64,000 nucleotides of DNA, taken from Isoetes taiwanensis. Lineage: Eukaryota > Streptophyta > Lycopodiopsida > Isoetales > Isoetaceae. The position numbers were made by a program, and so were the translations under genes. Positions 1 to 11,999 of this stretch are shown here, piece after piece. Within the stretch, counting starts at the first letter, position 1, and each line of letters starts with the position of its first letter. The notes beneath the pieces were generated by a model. It searched no databases. It had not been told where the DNA came from and saw only the letters and a list, made by a program, of their open reading frames with translations. The DNA lies in assembly GCA_021234155.1 (NCBI GenBank), contig JAJEKV010000064.1, forward strand, positions 250,001-314,000, given 5' to 3'.

Positions 1-139
1 TATTGTAGGAAAATTATATCAAAAGTCAACTGTAACAAATTTGGATAAAATGATCATGTGATCACGTGTTCTTTCCGTTTAACCTGTCCTTGTTGAATGG
101 TCCTGAGCTAGTTCTTATGTTTCCTGAAGCCCCTCTCTT

Positions 140-1800
140 TGCTCAATATTGCAGGATTCACCAATAGGGTCCTTCATCTGCTCATCCAGCACTCTATGCT
201 CCTAGATCAGCTCCCACCTCAATGGATATCTCTCACATCCGCCCCTGCTCTTTTTCGGTTTGCAGCTCCCCCACCTCAGTCTCTGGATCACCAAATGTTA
301 CCTCAGTCTCTGGATCACCAAATGTTAAGACTGACTGAAATTCAGAGATCGCAAGAGCAAATTGAAGAGGCTCGTGGACAGTATATGGACATTGATCGGT
401 GTGGCATCCACCCACCACCAAAACATCCATCGGCTCTTCGTCAACTATGAAAATTAGCAAAAGGATCTAATTCCTCTGCATCTCAGCCCTCAGTTCCTGC
501 TTCATGTAGCACTGCTCCTCCCATTGCATCCCAATGTGGTCGCTTTGATCCATTTCAGTGGGCTGGTTTGGTTGATGAGGTTACTGCCATGCCAGATGCC
601 CAGGAAACATCCTCAAATTCCCGTGAGACACCAACGGTCTCATCTGAATTGGCCCCATCACAAGGTCAATGCAGTTACTTTCATAGAATGTTCAGGGGGT
701 AGCCTCCTCCCCCCTCAAATGGAGTCGTATTTCTTTCTATTTATCTAGATTGGATGCTTAGTTTATACGTCTTCAAGAGCACAAGAAGGGAGATGTATCA
801 AAGCTTGCAGACATGATTGGTCGAAGGTTTAATGTTCTTATCGCAGCAGCTGATTCTGCCAGTGCAGGGGTGGTGATAGCATGGCTTCCTTCGTTGCTCC
901 TCATCTTCACTCAGGCTGATCGTTTTGGTCATTGGGCCCTAATTGTATGGCAGAACAAGGGATTAAATATGGTCTAATTAATGTTTACACCCACAAACAG
1001 GCCCCATCGAGAGCTTCACCGCGGGGCCCTCCTTGCGCTGAAGATGCTCAAATTTGGGCTACCACATTTCATGGCTTCTTGTTGGGGATATGGTGGAAAT
1101 GGAGTCTGATCGGTTGGGGGCTACTTCTACACAGATGTCTGGTTTTGAACGCCAGTAGTGGCTCTGCTTATTCCATAACTGCAACCTCTCGGAGATTGAT
1201 GGTGAAGGTGCCTTTACTTGGTACAATGGTCAAGTTGGTGGGGGTCATGCAAGCTCTCGGTTGGATAGAGCTTACCGGAATGCGATGTAGTTGTGGCACT
1301 TCCGTGTCTTTTTTCGGTTCCTCGGCCGCCTCGAGACAACCTCGCCGCACCACCATCCGCAATTCATTTCAGACGAGCCTCTGCAGCCGACGGCGCCCCG
1401 ACGGGACGGACGTTCTCGCTTGAATGTAACGCTCTTATGCCGACTTTCGAAAGGCCGCAAGAACACTTGGACAATTGCCTTCAACCGACGCCGAGGCATG
1501 ACCGCATAGTGGATGCAATTGCGGCACCAAAGGTTTTGCCAAAACAAGGGGGTGAGTCCGCAAATGCAGGTCGTGCTTTATTGGACACCTTGTATCAGGA
1601 CCTGCTCCATTCTTGACAGAGACGTCTTTCAGGTGTTCATGATCGTGATATTTTGGCATAGATCCAAGCATTGGAGGAGGAGCAAATTTAGCAGGCAAAG
1701 ACGAAGGCAGGTCTGCAGTGTTTTCGTGATGGAGACCGTTGTACAAACTTCTTTTTTCCAGCGGCGGCTAAGAGGCATCGCATGAGGCAGCACTGACAAA
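140..1800 (+). mobile_element. L1-type LINE relic, endonuclease region (copy A)
   Basis: This is the remnant of a non-LTR retrotransposon encoding an apurinic-endonuclease-like domain. Across several broken frames one reads HWALIVW and GLINVYTH (endonuclease core), CNLSEIDGEGAFTWYNGQ and SSRLDRAYWN (C-terminal endonuclease), then GRALLDTLYQDLLHS and CFRDGDRCTNFFF, the linker that precedes reverse transcriptase in plant L1 elements. The reverse transcriptase itself does not follow. Upstream, 480-700 reads as a continuous coding-like stretch containing CGRFDPFQWAGLVDEV, possibly the end of ORF1 or the 5' part of ORF2. Stops and frame changes are frequent between 950 and 1,600, but many coincide with CAG/CTG discrepancies against copy B, so some of the decay may be apparent only. 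The family assignment is firm; activity is excluded. Confidence 0.85.
273..327. repeat. 27-bp tandem duplication
   Basis: Two head-to-tail copies of a 27-base unit beginning CCTCAGTCTCTGG. It is also present in copy B near 54,750-54,804, so it predates the segmental duplication. Confidence 0.9.
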
Positions 1801-2159
1801 GCCTGCCCTGGCGTGCCTCCCCAATTCATCTGCCCATCTCAATTATGAGGCGATGTGTCCATATGCGAAATGAAACGATGAGTCTGTGCTTTTACATAAT
1901 TCGTATTGTAACCTTGATTCATTTGAATGAAAATTCATATTCAATTATATGTTATTTAGCTGGATTTGTCAAAAATAAAGCATCAAGTGTTCAAAAGAAT
2001 TCAAGTCTTCAAAAGAACGCAAGACTACACAAAATGAATTACAAAGCATTATGACATTCACTTGTTGAACTTTAACTCAATACAAATTCATTTTCATTTC
2101 ACAATTGAAATACAAAACTTCAGGATTTTCGAGTTCTGAATATTACAAAATTACAGGTT

Positions 2160-2494
2160 TTACATTTTATCGTCATCAGAATGAACTTCTAGTAATTTCT
2201 GTAAAATTTTCTCCTCATCTAAAGGATCCAACCTATATACAGTCCTGTTTTGACATTTAATTGGTGGTATAATTGCACAAATTTGTGTTGTGAAGACTAT
2301 GTCATTAGTATCTTTTTTGCAAAGATCATAGCTGACGGTTGATCTCATACCCTTCGTGTAATACATACCTTCTACAATATTATCCCCGCAAGGTACCATG
2401 TTCCAATCATCAAAATAGTCTTGTTCACATAATTGCCTCACATGCCATCCAAGTAATAGCCACCGCAGAAACTTAAAAGTTCCCTCGTATGCAA
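2160..2494 (-). CDS. Terminal exon of an unrecognised gene (copy A)
   Basis: The reading frame runs from a good splice acceptor (pyrimidine-rich tract ending TTGCAG just beyond 2,494) to a TAA stop at 2,160, giving about 110 residues. It begins AYEGTFKFLRWLLLGWHV, passes through DYFDDWNMVPCGDNIVEGMYY and ends in an acidic tail, LLEVHSDDDKM. I do not recognise the family. There is no signal peptide and no long hydrophobic segment. The protein is identical in copy B over the full exon length, while neighbouring transposon relics differ. No upstream exon could be recognised before the next LINE relic, so the gene may be a fragment. What argues for a genuine exon is the acceptor, the sustained frame and the exact conservation; recent duplication alone could also explain the identity. 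Confidence 0.5.
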
Positions 2495-2784
2495 CTGCAA
2501 TAGAGATTCAGGATTAATATAGAATCATAACTACATCTAAGGTTAATTTTTTTCCCTTCCTTTTCACCTTGGGCTTCGTTGCTCTGGAGAAAAAGCGGAT
2601 CCAGCTTTCCCTTTACGGGCATCTAGCATCGTTACCTGCTCTATATATCTCCTCTAAAGACTTCAGTAGCAACACTCTCCATCCGTGAAAGATGGAGGAG
2701 TTCGCAAGAAGGAACTCGGGGCTTTTCTAAATTTTAGAACTGTTATATTGAAAAATAGTAGATATAATGACGCACGTTTTTGCT

Positions 2785-2865
2785 GCGATGTCATGGTACA
2801 TGGACACCTTAGAATTGCAGGAAATATTGTACCTCCCTTTAAGCAAACCTGCTAAAAAAAAAGAA
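2785..2865. repeat. Dispersed repeat, member 1
   Basis: The stretch from ATGTCATGGTACATGGACAC to the poly-purine run after CCTGCTAAAAA is also found, diverged, at 31,419-31,490 and nearly unchanged at 57,253-57,330 in copy B. The 31.4-kb copy lies outside the duplication, so this is an independent repeat family. Confidence 0.6.
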
Positions 2866-2959
2866 AAAAAGAAAAGAAAAAACTTACCGAGGAAGCATGT
2901 ATTGAGATATTGCTTCAATGAGTGTGATCTTCATTATTCTATACCTATGTGCATCTAGG

Positions 2960-4062
2960 TTTTTACGTTTTCATTTTGGATAGCCAACAAGATGTTCTAA
3001 ACCCATGGCCTTTGTGTAAGTATGGTTTGGAAGCCTGATATCTCCCATGTCTACCATGTTCTAGTAGTATAGTATGTGACGTTCCAAAATTGTATGCTGT
3101 AGAGGCAAGGATCATGTCTCTTGTAGGAGAATTGGATACGGAACTGTAGGTTTGGCTCCAAGAGATCGAGTTAGAAAGGATTTCTTGACGCGTTTTAAAT
3201 TTTTTCAAAATGGCAACTGATACTATTGGTTCCCGTACTTCCACTATATACAAAAGAACTAGTTCTACCAAAACTACAAACAAGTGTGCCTGCTGGAACT
3301 AGTCATAAAGCTCTGCTTTGTGGCAATTGTTCTTCATGACATAAAGATCTTTCCAATCTGCTGTCACCCATTATCGGATATAGGTGTCCCAGTATATGGT
3401 AGTAATGAACTGCATTTCAAAGTATCTGTATGTTTGCACCACTTCTATGTTTTAAGCTTGGTAAGTAAAGTGAGATTGTCTCTATAGAGGATGATACCAG
3501 AAATACCTTGGTCTTTGCCAAGTTGACCCGTATTCCAGTGGCCTAACAAAAGTACTTAGTACATCCAGATGCTGCTATGTACTTGTTAACATATCTACAT
3601 CATCTGCATATATTAGCCAGATGTGATGAGCAAGCTGGGCTCCCCCTTCCCTCCCCCCTCCCCCCCCTGAGCAAGCCAGTTCTCAAAATGATCAATGTAC
3701 ATGCCAAATAGCATAGGAGAGAGTGAACATCCTTGGCCCAATGCACTTCTACTAGTATGATGGCATGATGGTGGCGTTTATGTTGAGATCTTTCCATGTA
3801 GTCTGTATATTGCATTTTTCAATTCTTGAGGGATTCCTAACTTCAATAATCTCTCCCACAGCGTCTCCCTAGGAATAGTTTCCAAAGACTTTGTAAAGTC
3901 TACGAAGCAGCAGTACAAGATCGTGTCGTTTATTTCTGTTGTCCTGTAGCAAGGTACACAATATAAAAATATGGTCAATGGTAGAATGCTTAGGTCTGAA
4001 ACAACTTGTCCAAGTGCGTGCACCCCTGTTTCCTTTGCCCACGCTGTCAATTGCATAGGCAA
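2960..4062 (-). mobile_element. LINE relic, reverse transcriptase region (copy A)
   Basis: A second, different LINE lies on the minus strand. From high to low coordinates the broken frames give FRPKHSTIDHIFIL, then CCFVDFTKSLETIPRETLWE followed by LLKLGIPQELKNAIYRLHGK (reverse-transcriptase fingers and palm), then QGCSLSPMLFGMYIDHFENW and IWLIYADDVDMLT with the catalytic YADD near 3,590-3,620. The segment at 2,963-3,283 reads KSFLTRSLGAKPTVPYPILL, a typical C-terminal LINE segment downstream of the polymerase. Stops and frameshifts separate these pieces and no endonuclease or 5' part is seen, so this is a 5'-truncated fossil. It could not be assigned to a named clade from sequence alone. Confidence 0.85.
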
Positions 4063-4295
4063 TCCACTATTGGCTTGATATATTAGTTTATGCGAAGTTG
4101 CAGAGACATATTAACAAAAGTCGAAGAAATGCTGCTAACAAAGCTAAGTATTTTCTGATTTTTCTAATTTTTAATTTGCTGATTTTTAGTTTTCTAATTT
4201 CTACGTTGTTGCTTTTCTAATTTTCCAAGTATATTTCTGACTTTTTCATTTTTTTAGTTTATGGTTCTAAATGATTTGCTAGTTTTTTAATGTAG

Positions 4296-4660
4296 GTCCA
4301 TGGTCATGCTGAGGCACCAAACTGTTTTGAAGCTATTTTAAGAATGATGAAAATGGTTCAAGAGGCCAATTCAACTTCTAGCTAATTTGTTGCATCCCAT
4401 GTGGAGAGAAGAGGTTACATTTATCAATTCAGAACTAATAGATGCATGGATGAGTTATGCAAAATTTTTACCTGCATTGATGATTGTGGCACATGCTCTT
4501 TTAGCTATACCTTGGCTAGATATTCTAAACGAGGTGCACCCTGGACTACCTCTGTCATCGGGTCCTACATCATATGCTGGAGCCTCTGGGCGCCTCTGGT
4601 TTGCCTAAGGTTTTGGAAAATGAAATACAAAGACTCATCTCTATATGGGTTTGCCTAAGG
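4296..4660 (+). other. Exon-like segment of unknown origin (copy A; copy B at 58,772-59,134)
   Basis: After an acceptor-like TTTTTTAATGTAG, a frame opens with VHGHAEAPNCFEAILRMMK and ends at a stop at 4,385. An overlapping frame from about 4,383 gives a cysteine-bearing stretch, RCMDELCKIFTCIDDCGTC. Either could be an exon with the other a shadow. The sequence is conserved between the two duplication copies. I cannot name the protein, and the alternative that it is non-coding remains open. Confidence 0.3.
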
Positions 4661-5101
4661 TTTCAGAATATGAAATGCGAAGACTCAAATCTCTACCTAA
4701 ATAATTCAATATTCTAATAAGAATGTTTTAACCAATGCAACCAGTGAACTAATGTAAATCAATCGAATTGATGTCTAGGTTGAGGTTTCTTGGCGCCTGC
4801 GGCTAGGGCGGCGGCGGCAGGGAAGGTCGCCCTCTTCCTTGCCCTTCCGGCACTGCAGCAGTTGGTCAGATCGGATTTAGAGAGGCTTCAGCGGCTAGCA
4901 GGGATAAGGCAAGCATTTTTTTGGGTTTGCATCTCTCATTAGTCTAGAAGATTTACGGTTTGGGAAGCATCTCCAGGGCAGGTTCTTGATCTCACAGGTA
5001 AACCACTAACGTGGTATTTTGTTCTGATGCTTTGGCTTGCATCATAATCTTTCTTGCAAAAAGATTACACCGAAACAACGTGGATGCTCATAAGGTGGAA
5101 C

Positions 5102-5132
5102 CACACTCACCCCGGTTTTTGGTCCACTGTTG
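5102..5132 (+). repeat. Left terminal inverted repeat
   Basis: A 31-bp terminus beginning CACACTCACCCC and including TTTTTGGTCCAC. It pairs with 15,924-15,954 at 27 of 31 positions. A second inverted match lies just inside: AAAACATCCACTGT near 5,241 against its inverse near 15,798-15,812. Confidence 0.85.
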
Positions 5133-5306
5133 AAAACATCAGTTTTGGTAGGTCTACATGTCCTGTTTTCAAAGAATCCTACATGTGGATTTGTGGAGGT
5201 ATGGTTTTGTTCGATAATGGTGTTCTTTTTTCAGTGGACTAAAACATCCACTGTTGTTTTGTAGTTTCTTCTATTGTGACATGTCATTTTATAATACAAT
5301 CCACTG

Positions 5307-5650
5307 TAGGAAAGAATACTTGAATTTCTACATGTCTAATAATTCTATTGTCACATGTCTTTATAGATGTAGGAAAGAATATTTGATTCTCTACATGTCC
5401 TATACTTCTATTCACATGTCTTTATAGTAGTAGGACAGAGTACTTTATTTGCTAAGGCATTGTAGGAAAGAATACATGAATTACGACATGTGTAATACTT
5501 CTATTATCACATGTCTTTATAGAAGTAGGAAAGAATACTTGATTCTCTACATGTCCTATCCTTCCATATCACGGGTCTTTATAGTGGTAGGACAGAGTAC
5601 TTGATTTGCTACATGTGATGCACGTGCACGATCACATGTCCTTATACTAG
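5307..5650 (+). repeat. Subterminal ~62-bp tandem repeat
   Basis: About five and a half copies of a ~62-bp unit beginning GTAGGAAAGAATACTTGA or GTAGGACAGAGTACTT and containing CACATGTCTTTATAG. Unit starts are near 5,307, 5,370, 5,431 (short), 5,462, 5,525 and 5,588. Such arrays close to the ends are typical transposase-binding regions in CACTA elements; that role is inferred here. Confidence 0.8.
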
Positions 5651-5865
5651 TATTCCATGCAAGACAAGTTACTTCAACTGCTTCAATTACTTAACGCCTA
5701 TTTTGCATAACAAAACCATCAAGAATTTGATTTGTATTCCTTGATTCGGGTGCATGACCGCTGCAACAAATCCCTAAGCATTAATGTCATAGGACCACGC
5801 AAAATCTTAACAATATCCTAACACCATCAAGTCCATGTCCATGTCATTCATATCTTGCCTTGGTC

Positions 5866-6815
5866 ATTCATGCGTTGGAGCCTACGTGGCATGTTGGAGC
5901 GTAGGTGGCATGTTGGAGCCTAGGTGTCATGTTAGAGCTCACGTGGCATGTTGGAGCCCGTGTGGCATCTTGCATGTTGGAGCTGATGGTGGCATATTTG
6001 AGCCACGTTGGCATGCTTGAGCCTAGGTGGCACGTTGGAGCCAACTTGGCATGTTGGAGCCTATGTGGCATGTTGGAGCTCACGTGGCATGTTGGAGCCT
6101 AGGTGGCATGCTAGGTGGCATGTTGGAGCCCACGTAGCATGTTGGAGCGTAGGTGGCACATTGGAGCCTAGGTGGCATGCTAGAGCTCACGAGGCATGTT
6201 GGAGCCTAGTTGGCATGTTGGAGCCTACGTGGCATGTTGAAGCCTTTGTGGCATGTTGGAGCCTAGGTGGCATATTTAATCCACGTTGGCTTGCTTGAGC
6301 CTAGGTGGCACGTTGGGGCCAACGTAGCATGTTGGAGCTCACGTGGCATGTTGGAGCCTACGTGGCATGTTGGAGCCTAGGTGGCATGCTAGGTGGCATG
6401 TTGGAGCCCACGTGGCATGTTGGAGCCGTGGGGTGGCATGTTGGAGCCTAGGTGGCATGTTGGAGCCTACGTGGCATATTGGAGCCTAGGTGGCATGTTT
6501 GAGCCACCTTGTCACGCTTGAGCCTAGGTGGCATGTTGGAGCCACCTTGGCATGTTGGAGCCTAGGTGGCATGTTGGAGCCTAGGTGGCACGTTGGAGCC
6601 TAGGTGGCATGCTAGAGCTCACGAGGCATGTTGGAGCCTAGTTGGCATGTTGGAGCCTACGTGGCATGTAGAGGCCCAGGTGGCATGTTGGACCCTAGGT
6701 GGCATATTTGAGCCACCTTGGCATGCTTGAGCCTAGGTGGCACGTTGGAGCCAACTTGGCATGTTGGAGCTCACGGGCATGTTGGAGCCCGTGTGGCATG
6801 TTATAGCCTAGGTGG
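5866..6815 (+). repeat. 19-bp satellite array 1
   Basis: Roughly fifty imperfect copies of a 19-bp unit with consensus CATGTTGGAGCCTAGGTGG. Variants at the TAGG position include CACG, TACG and AACT. Because 19 is not a multiple of three, all frames are open for short stretches and give spurious MLEPRWHVGA-type peptides, which are not genes. Confidence 0.92.
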
Positions 6816-6829
6816 CCGACCCCCGTGAG

Positions 6830-9370
6830 ACGGACATCACAAAGGTTACCGAGGCGTGCTTTCCTACCGGTGCTCCTCCCGAGGGCAAATGCCAATGCCT
6901 CCCTTCCCCGAACCTAGTTTCCCTATCCGACCGCTGAATTCTCCATTCGTAACTTGCTCGAAAGCAGGCTCAAAAATTCAAGATCCGTCCGGAGAACATA
7001 TCAAACCGCAAAGTGTCCCCGCAATGAATCGTGTAGAAACCCAAGTGTTTTGTCGTTTGGGCAGTACAAAGGCTCCGGAATGGAGATTTGACTTCCTCAT
7101 ATCGTCCGAAACAACGAAATTACCCTAGGGACCAAGTTACACGGTCATTTTTTGCAGCAAAAGAAACACGAATCCTCTACATGGCAGTATTCTGCACCCT
7201 CCGCTAAGCCAATTCACTACGAACGTGTTGGACATGAGCTACTTTGGCGCTTCCGGGAGCAGGGATGGTCTTCTGCCCACGAAACTTGGTCTCCAGGGTA
7301 ATGTCGATGTTTTGAGTCCGTTGGCAGAGTCAGATCACAGTTCCGGGGTGGGAGAGTTGCCCGTCCGTGGCCAAGGACCCTCCAGAGAGGACCTTTGGGA
7401 CGAACTTCTTCTGAAAGGTTTTAGGGCTCCGTCTTCTGGCATCAATGCCCTCCCACTACCTCATGACATTGTGCAAGATCCTGGTCCAATCTGGCTAGGG
7501 TATGGCCTCCAAAACGTAAACCCTGTGCGTTGCTAGGTTATTGTAGGGTTTACGTTATGGAGGTCGAGTTTTATTCAGTTGCACTTGAGACATGGTCGAG
7601 AAGCTACAGTTGAAAACAAGAAGCAATAGAAACTGACGAAATGGGGTTTGGATTTACCGAGGCAGGCTTTCCTACCAGTGCTCCTCCGGGAGGGCAAATG
7701 CCAATGCCTCCCTTCCCGGAACCCGGTTTCCCTATCCGACCGTTGAATTATCCATTCAAGTAACTTGCTTCGAGCAGGCTCAAGAAAATTCAAGATCTGT
7801 CCGGGAAAACATATCCCTCCGCAAAGTGTCCTGCAGTCGAGAAAGGACTTTAGGGCGAACTACTTCCGGAAGGTTTTAAGGTTCCATCTTCTGGCGTCAA
7901 CACCCTCCCTCTACGTGATGACATTCTGCAAGATCCTGGTCGAATCTGACTAGGATATGGCCTCCAAAACGTAAACCCTGTGTGTTGCTAGGTTATTGAA
8001 GGGATTACGTTATAGAGGTCGATTTTTAGTCGGTTGCACTTGAGACATTGTCGAGAAGCTACAGTTGAAAACGCGAAGCAATAGGAACTGACAGAATGGG
8101 GTTTGGATTTATCCTCCTCCCAGTGTGGCAATTGGAAGTCAAGAGCGCCTTTTGCAGTAGCAAAATTGTTTGGGATCATTCGGGATGGCCAATAGATCCA
8201 AACTCTGTTATTTCAGTTGCTATGGCTCCGCATGCATGTCTAGAAAAGGTGCACCTAGTTATCCAGGAAAACGACCATGTTTTGACCTCCGAAATGTAAA
8301 CCCTACAATAACCTAGCAACACATAGGGTTTACGTTTCGGAGGCCAAAACGTGGTCGTTTTCTTGAAAAACTAGGTGCACCTTTTCTAAACATGCATGAG
8401 GAGCCATGGCAACTAAAATAACAAAGTTTGGATCTATTGGCCATCCCGAATGATCCCAAACAATTTTGCTACTGCAAAAGGCGCTCTTGACTTCCAATTG
8501 CCACACTGGGAGGAGGATAAATCCAAACCCCATTCTGTCAGTTCCTATTGCTTGGCGTTTTCAACTGCAGCTTATGGATCATGTCCCAAATGCAACCGAC
8601 TTAAACTCGACCTCCATAACGTAAACCCTTCAATAACCTAGCAACACACAAGGTTTACTTTTTGGAGGCCATATCGTAGTCAGATTCGATCAAGATCTTG
8701 CAGAATGTCATCATATAGAGGGAGGGTGTTGAAGCCAGAAGATGGACCCTTAAAACTTTCCGGAAGCAGTTTGCCCCAAAGGTCCTCTCCCGAAGGCCCC
8801 TGGCCACGAACGAGCAACTCTCCCACTCCGGAATTGTGAATTGATCTGTCAATTGACTCAAAACGATGACATTACCCTGGGGACCAAGTTTCGTGGACAG
8901 TAGACGACCCCTTCTCCAAGAAGCGCCAAAATAGCTCATGTCCCCCAACACGTTCGTAGTCAATTGGGCCAAGAGGTGGCTGCAGAATACTGCCATGTAG
9001 AGGGTTCGTGTTTCTTTCATTGCTAAAAATGACCGTGTAACTTAATTCCTAAGGTAATTTTGCCATTCCGGACGACATGGCGAAGTCGGATCTCCATTCC
9101 GGAGCCTTTGTACTGCCCGAACAACAAAACACTTGGGTTTCTACACGGTCGACCGCAAGACGCTTCGTGGTTTGATAAGTTCCACCGGATGGATCTTGAA
9201 TTTTTTTGAACCTGCTTGAAGCAGGTTACTTGAACGGCAGATTCAACGGTTGGATAGAGAAACCAAGCTTTGGGAGGGGGGTCATTGGCATTTGTGCTCC
9301 TAGAGGAGCGCTGGCAGCAAAGGCTGCATCGACAACCTTTCTGAGGTCTGTCTCATGGGGTGTGGCCTCT
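6830..9370. repeat. Large imperfect palindrome with nested direct duplication
   Basis: The sequence folds about a centre near 8,314, where CCGAAATGTAAACCCT faces AGGGTTTACGTTTCGG. The right arm (8,325-9,370) pairs with the inner left arm (about 8,000-8,303) and then with the outer left arm (about 6,830-7,560). The left arm additionally holds a partial direct duplication: 7,650-7,990 repeats parts of 6,840-7,540, including the segment with TTTCCTACC and GTGCTCCTCC. Open frames of 60-120 codons occur on both strands but mirror each other and resemble no known protein. Confidence 0.85.
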
Positions 9371-9654
9371 CCCCTCTGGTGAGGAAGCGCGCAAAGTCCT
9401 GGCCTGGTTCGATTTGGGTAAGGGTGTCAGCGTTTTAGTTCTTCAAGATCCCTCTATTTTATCCCTTGCCAAACCTGTCCACAAAAAATTCCAAAGGTTA
9501 TCATAGTTCTTGCATAAAGTCCTAGTCATCATGTCCACGTCATCACCATCTAGCCATGTCACCCAACATTTGCCAACATCACCCAATGAAAAGACCAAAG
9601 ATGAGCATCTTTTCATTTTTAGCCTAGTCAAAACTTGGCCTTGCTTACTTGGCA

Positions 9655-10480
9655 TGCCATGTCACCATTTGGAGTGCCTAGGTGGCCCAGGTGGCATATT
9701 GGTGCCTAGGTGGCATGTCTGAGCCACCTTGACATGTTGGAGCCTAGGTGGCATGTTGGAGCCACATGGCATGTTTGAGCCACCTTGACATGTTTGAGCC
9801 TAGGTGGCATGTTGGAGCCTAGGTGGCATTTTGAGCCACCTTGGCGTGTTGGAGCCCGCGTGGCATGTTTGAGCCACCTTGGTATGTTTGAGCCGAGGTG
9901 GCATGTTGGAGCCCACGTGGCATGTTTGAGCCACCTTAGCATATTTGAGCCACCTTGGCATGTTGGAGCCTAGGTGGCATGTTGGAGCACACATGGCATG
10001 TTTGGTCCACCTTGGCATTTCAAAGCCTGGGTGGCATGTTTAAGCCCTCGACCTTTTCAAAATGCTTAACTAGCAAAATGTGGGATTTCCATCACGCCCT
10101 CAAAGATCCCCATAGATCTATGACACACAACAAATTTGATAACCGCAGCTGCTCGCTTGTGGAATCACCGAAAAGGAAAAATTGTGGTTTTACAAAGAAA
10201 CTTCTATCGACGATGTGGAATCTGGCCCTTAGGGCCATCTTGGCATGTTTGAGCCACCTTGGCATGTTAGAGCGTAGGTGGCATGTTGGAGCCCACATGG
10301 CATGTTTAAGCCACCTTGGCATGCTGGAGCCACCTTGGCATTTCAGAGCCTAGGTGGGATGTTTGAGACACCTTGGCATGTTGGAGCCTAGGTGGCATGG
10401 TGAATCCCACGTGGCATGTTTGAGCCACCTTGGCATATTGGAGCCTAGGTGGCATGTTGGAGCCAATCAAGTGGCATGAT
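9655..10480 (+). repeat. 19-bp satellite array 2
   Basis: Same 19-bp unit and same orientation as array 1, with a higher share of the GAGCCACCTTGGCATGTT variant. It is interrupted at about 10,045-10,235 by unrelated sequence. The two arrays flank the palindrome. Confidence 0.9.
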
Positions 10481-10489
10481 GGATCCTTG

Positions 10490-11990
10490 TGGTACAACAT
10501 TTGAACCATAACAAATAACATATGAGATCAATCAAACCTAAAAAACAGGAGTTTAAACAGCTTTGATAGCTGGTGCTTTCATTTTGGTTTCCCAATACTT
10601 AAAAAACAATTTTATGGCTTGCAATATAAGGAGAGCACAAACCCTAGGTCGTGCACCCCTTGAGTTAATAATAATACAGTTGTCACTAATTCCTTACAAG
10701 GACTGGTTAAAGGCTAACATGCAACCTCATGCCACCCTAACCAGTAGAGTGAGACAATGATCCCAGATCATGCGGTTACCCCGGGCAAAAATGTCTAACA
10801 ACGGACTTTACTCACCATGAAATCCCAGATTCCCACGTCCAAAATTGTTCAGGACTCCTAGATTTTTAACGAAAAGCCGAAGCTTTCAAAATTGCAAATT
10901 TTTTCCCGGATTAATTGAAGATAACAACTGGTTACCTCGAGCTTAACAAGCTCGATTGCATCACTCAGTTGCCCTAGCCGAACCCTATCATATCCAAAAG
11001 GGTATAGTAATATTCACCAAAACATTAATATTTTTAGGGTCTTGCCCTTTTCCATGTGGTTCGCCTACATTCCACTCATCGAGCCCCTACCGCTCATGAC
11101 AAACCAACTCATACTCCCGAGTGCTAGAATTTACAACCTATTTTCCTTTTAGCAAACCCAGTTTGCAAGAATGCAAAGAGTTTGTACTACCAACAAGTGC
11201 CCTTGGCTCTTGTTAATTACTAGTTCAAATAGTACCAAATATATTAGCTAAAATCATTAATAATAAATATTAACTAAGCTAAGTAATAAATCATTAAAAC
11301 CCCTTTAAATTTTAATGGTTGATAATGGGTTACAAAATCCCCGATTTCATTAATGGGATGATAACAGGTCTTGGTTACCTTTAACAAAAAAATATCACAA
11401 AATCAAAAGTTAGAATTACTTAAATCGTGATTCCGGCGGTTACATAATCAATCACCCAAGGCTGCTTTGGTCTAGTACGCTTGATCACAAAAATTGCTTT
11501 CTAGCTTCATCTTTACCAGATATTTTGTATTTATGCAATCAGAGAATTATTCTTTTCTTTTTCTTCTAGGCTAATGACTCGACCCGACATTAAGGTCGAT
11601 AATATCCCGCGGCAATGGCCCGTAAAAATATGGCCTAGTGGCCATGTGGCTAGGAAAGTCCAAGGATGTCATCTAGCCCATATGATTTAAACCTAGAAAG
11701 CCTCAACGTTGTCATGTGTGAAGTTTAAAAAATAGGCATTATAAATTTGTATCACATCCAACCGCGAGATGAGTGGCTAAGATTATGATCCGTGTCATTG
11801 AATCCTATTGGCCCATTTTAACTACCGAGATTAACTAGCCGATTTGATCCGCCCTCCAATTTTTGCCGCTTTTATCTCCCTCCTTTTTTTTCTTGGCTTT
11901 TCAACCGAACGTGGGCTCCGCCAAGCTCCTCCGCCATGCCTCCCGACCATGCTCCTCGCCATGCTCTTGGGCCATTTCCTTCCTTGCTTC
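10490..11990. other. Unassigned transposon interior
   Basis: Low-GC sequence without a credible gene. The short open frames near 11,840-12,400 overlap on both strands and look like shadows. Confidence 0.5.
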
Positions 11991-11999
11991 GCTTCCTTC

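Noticed and set aside
5835-6298. Open frames encoding MLEPRWHVGA-type repeats on both strands
   Set aside because: They arise from the 19-bp satellite, whose period cycles through all frames. No start context or conserved product.
8096-8533. Mirror-image ORFs (GFGFILLPVWQLEVKSAFC) on both strands
   Set aside because: They are the two arms of the palindrome read in opposite directions. No protein family fits.
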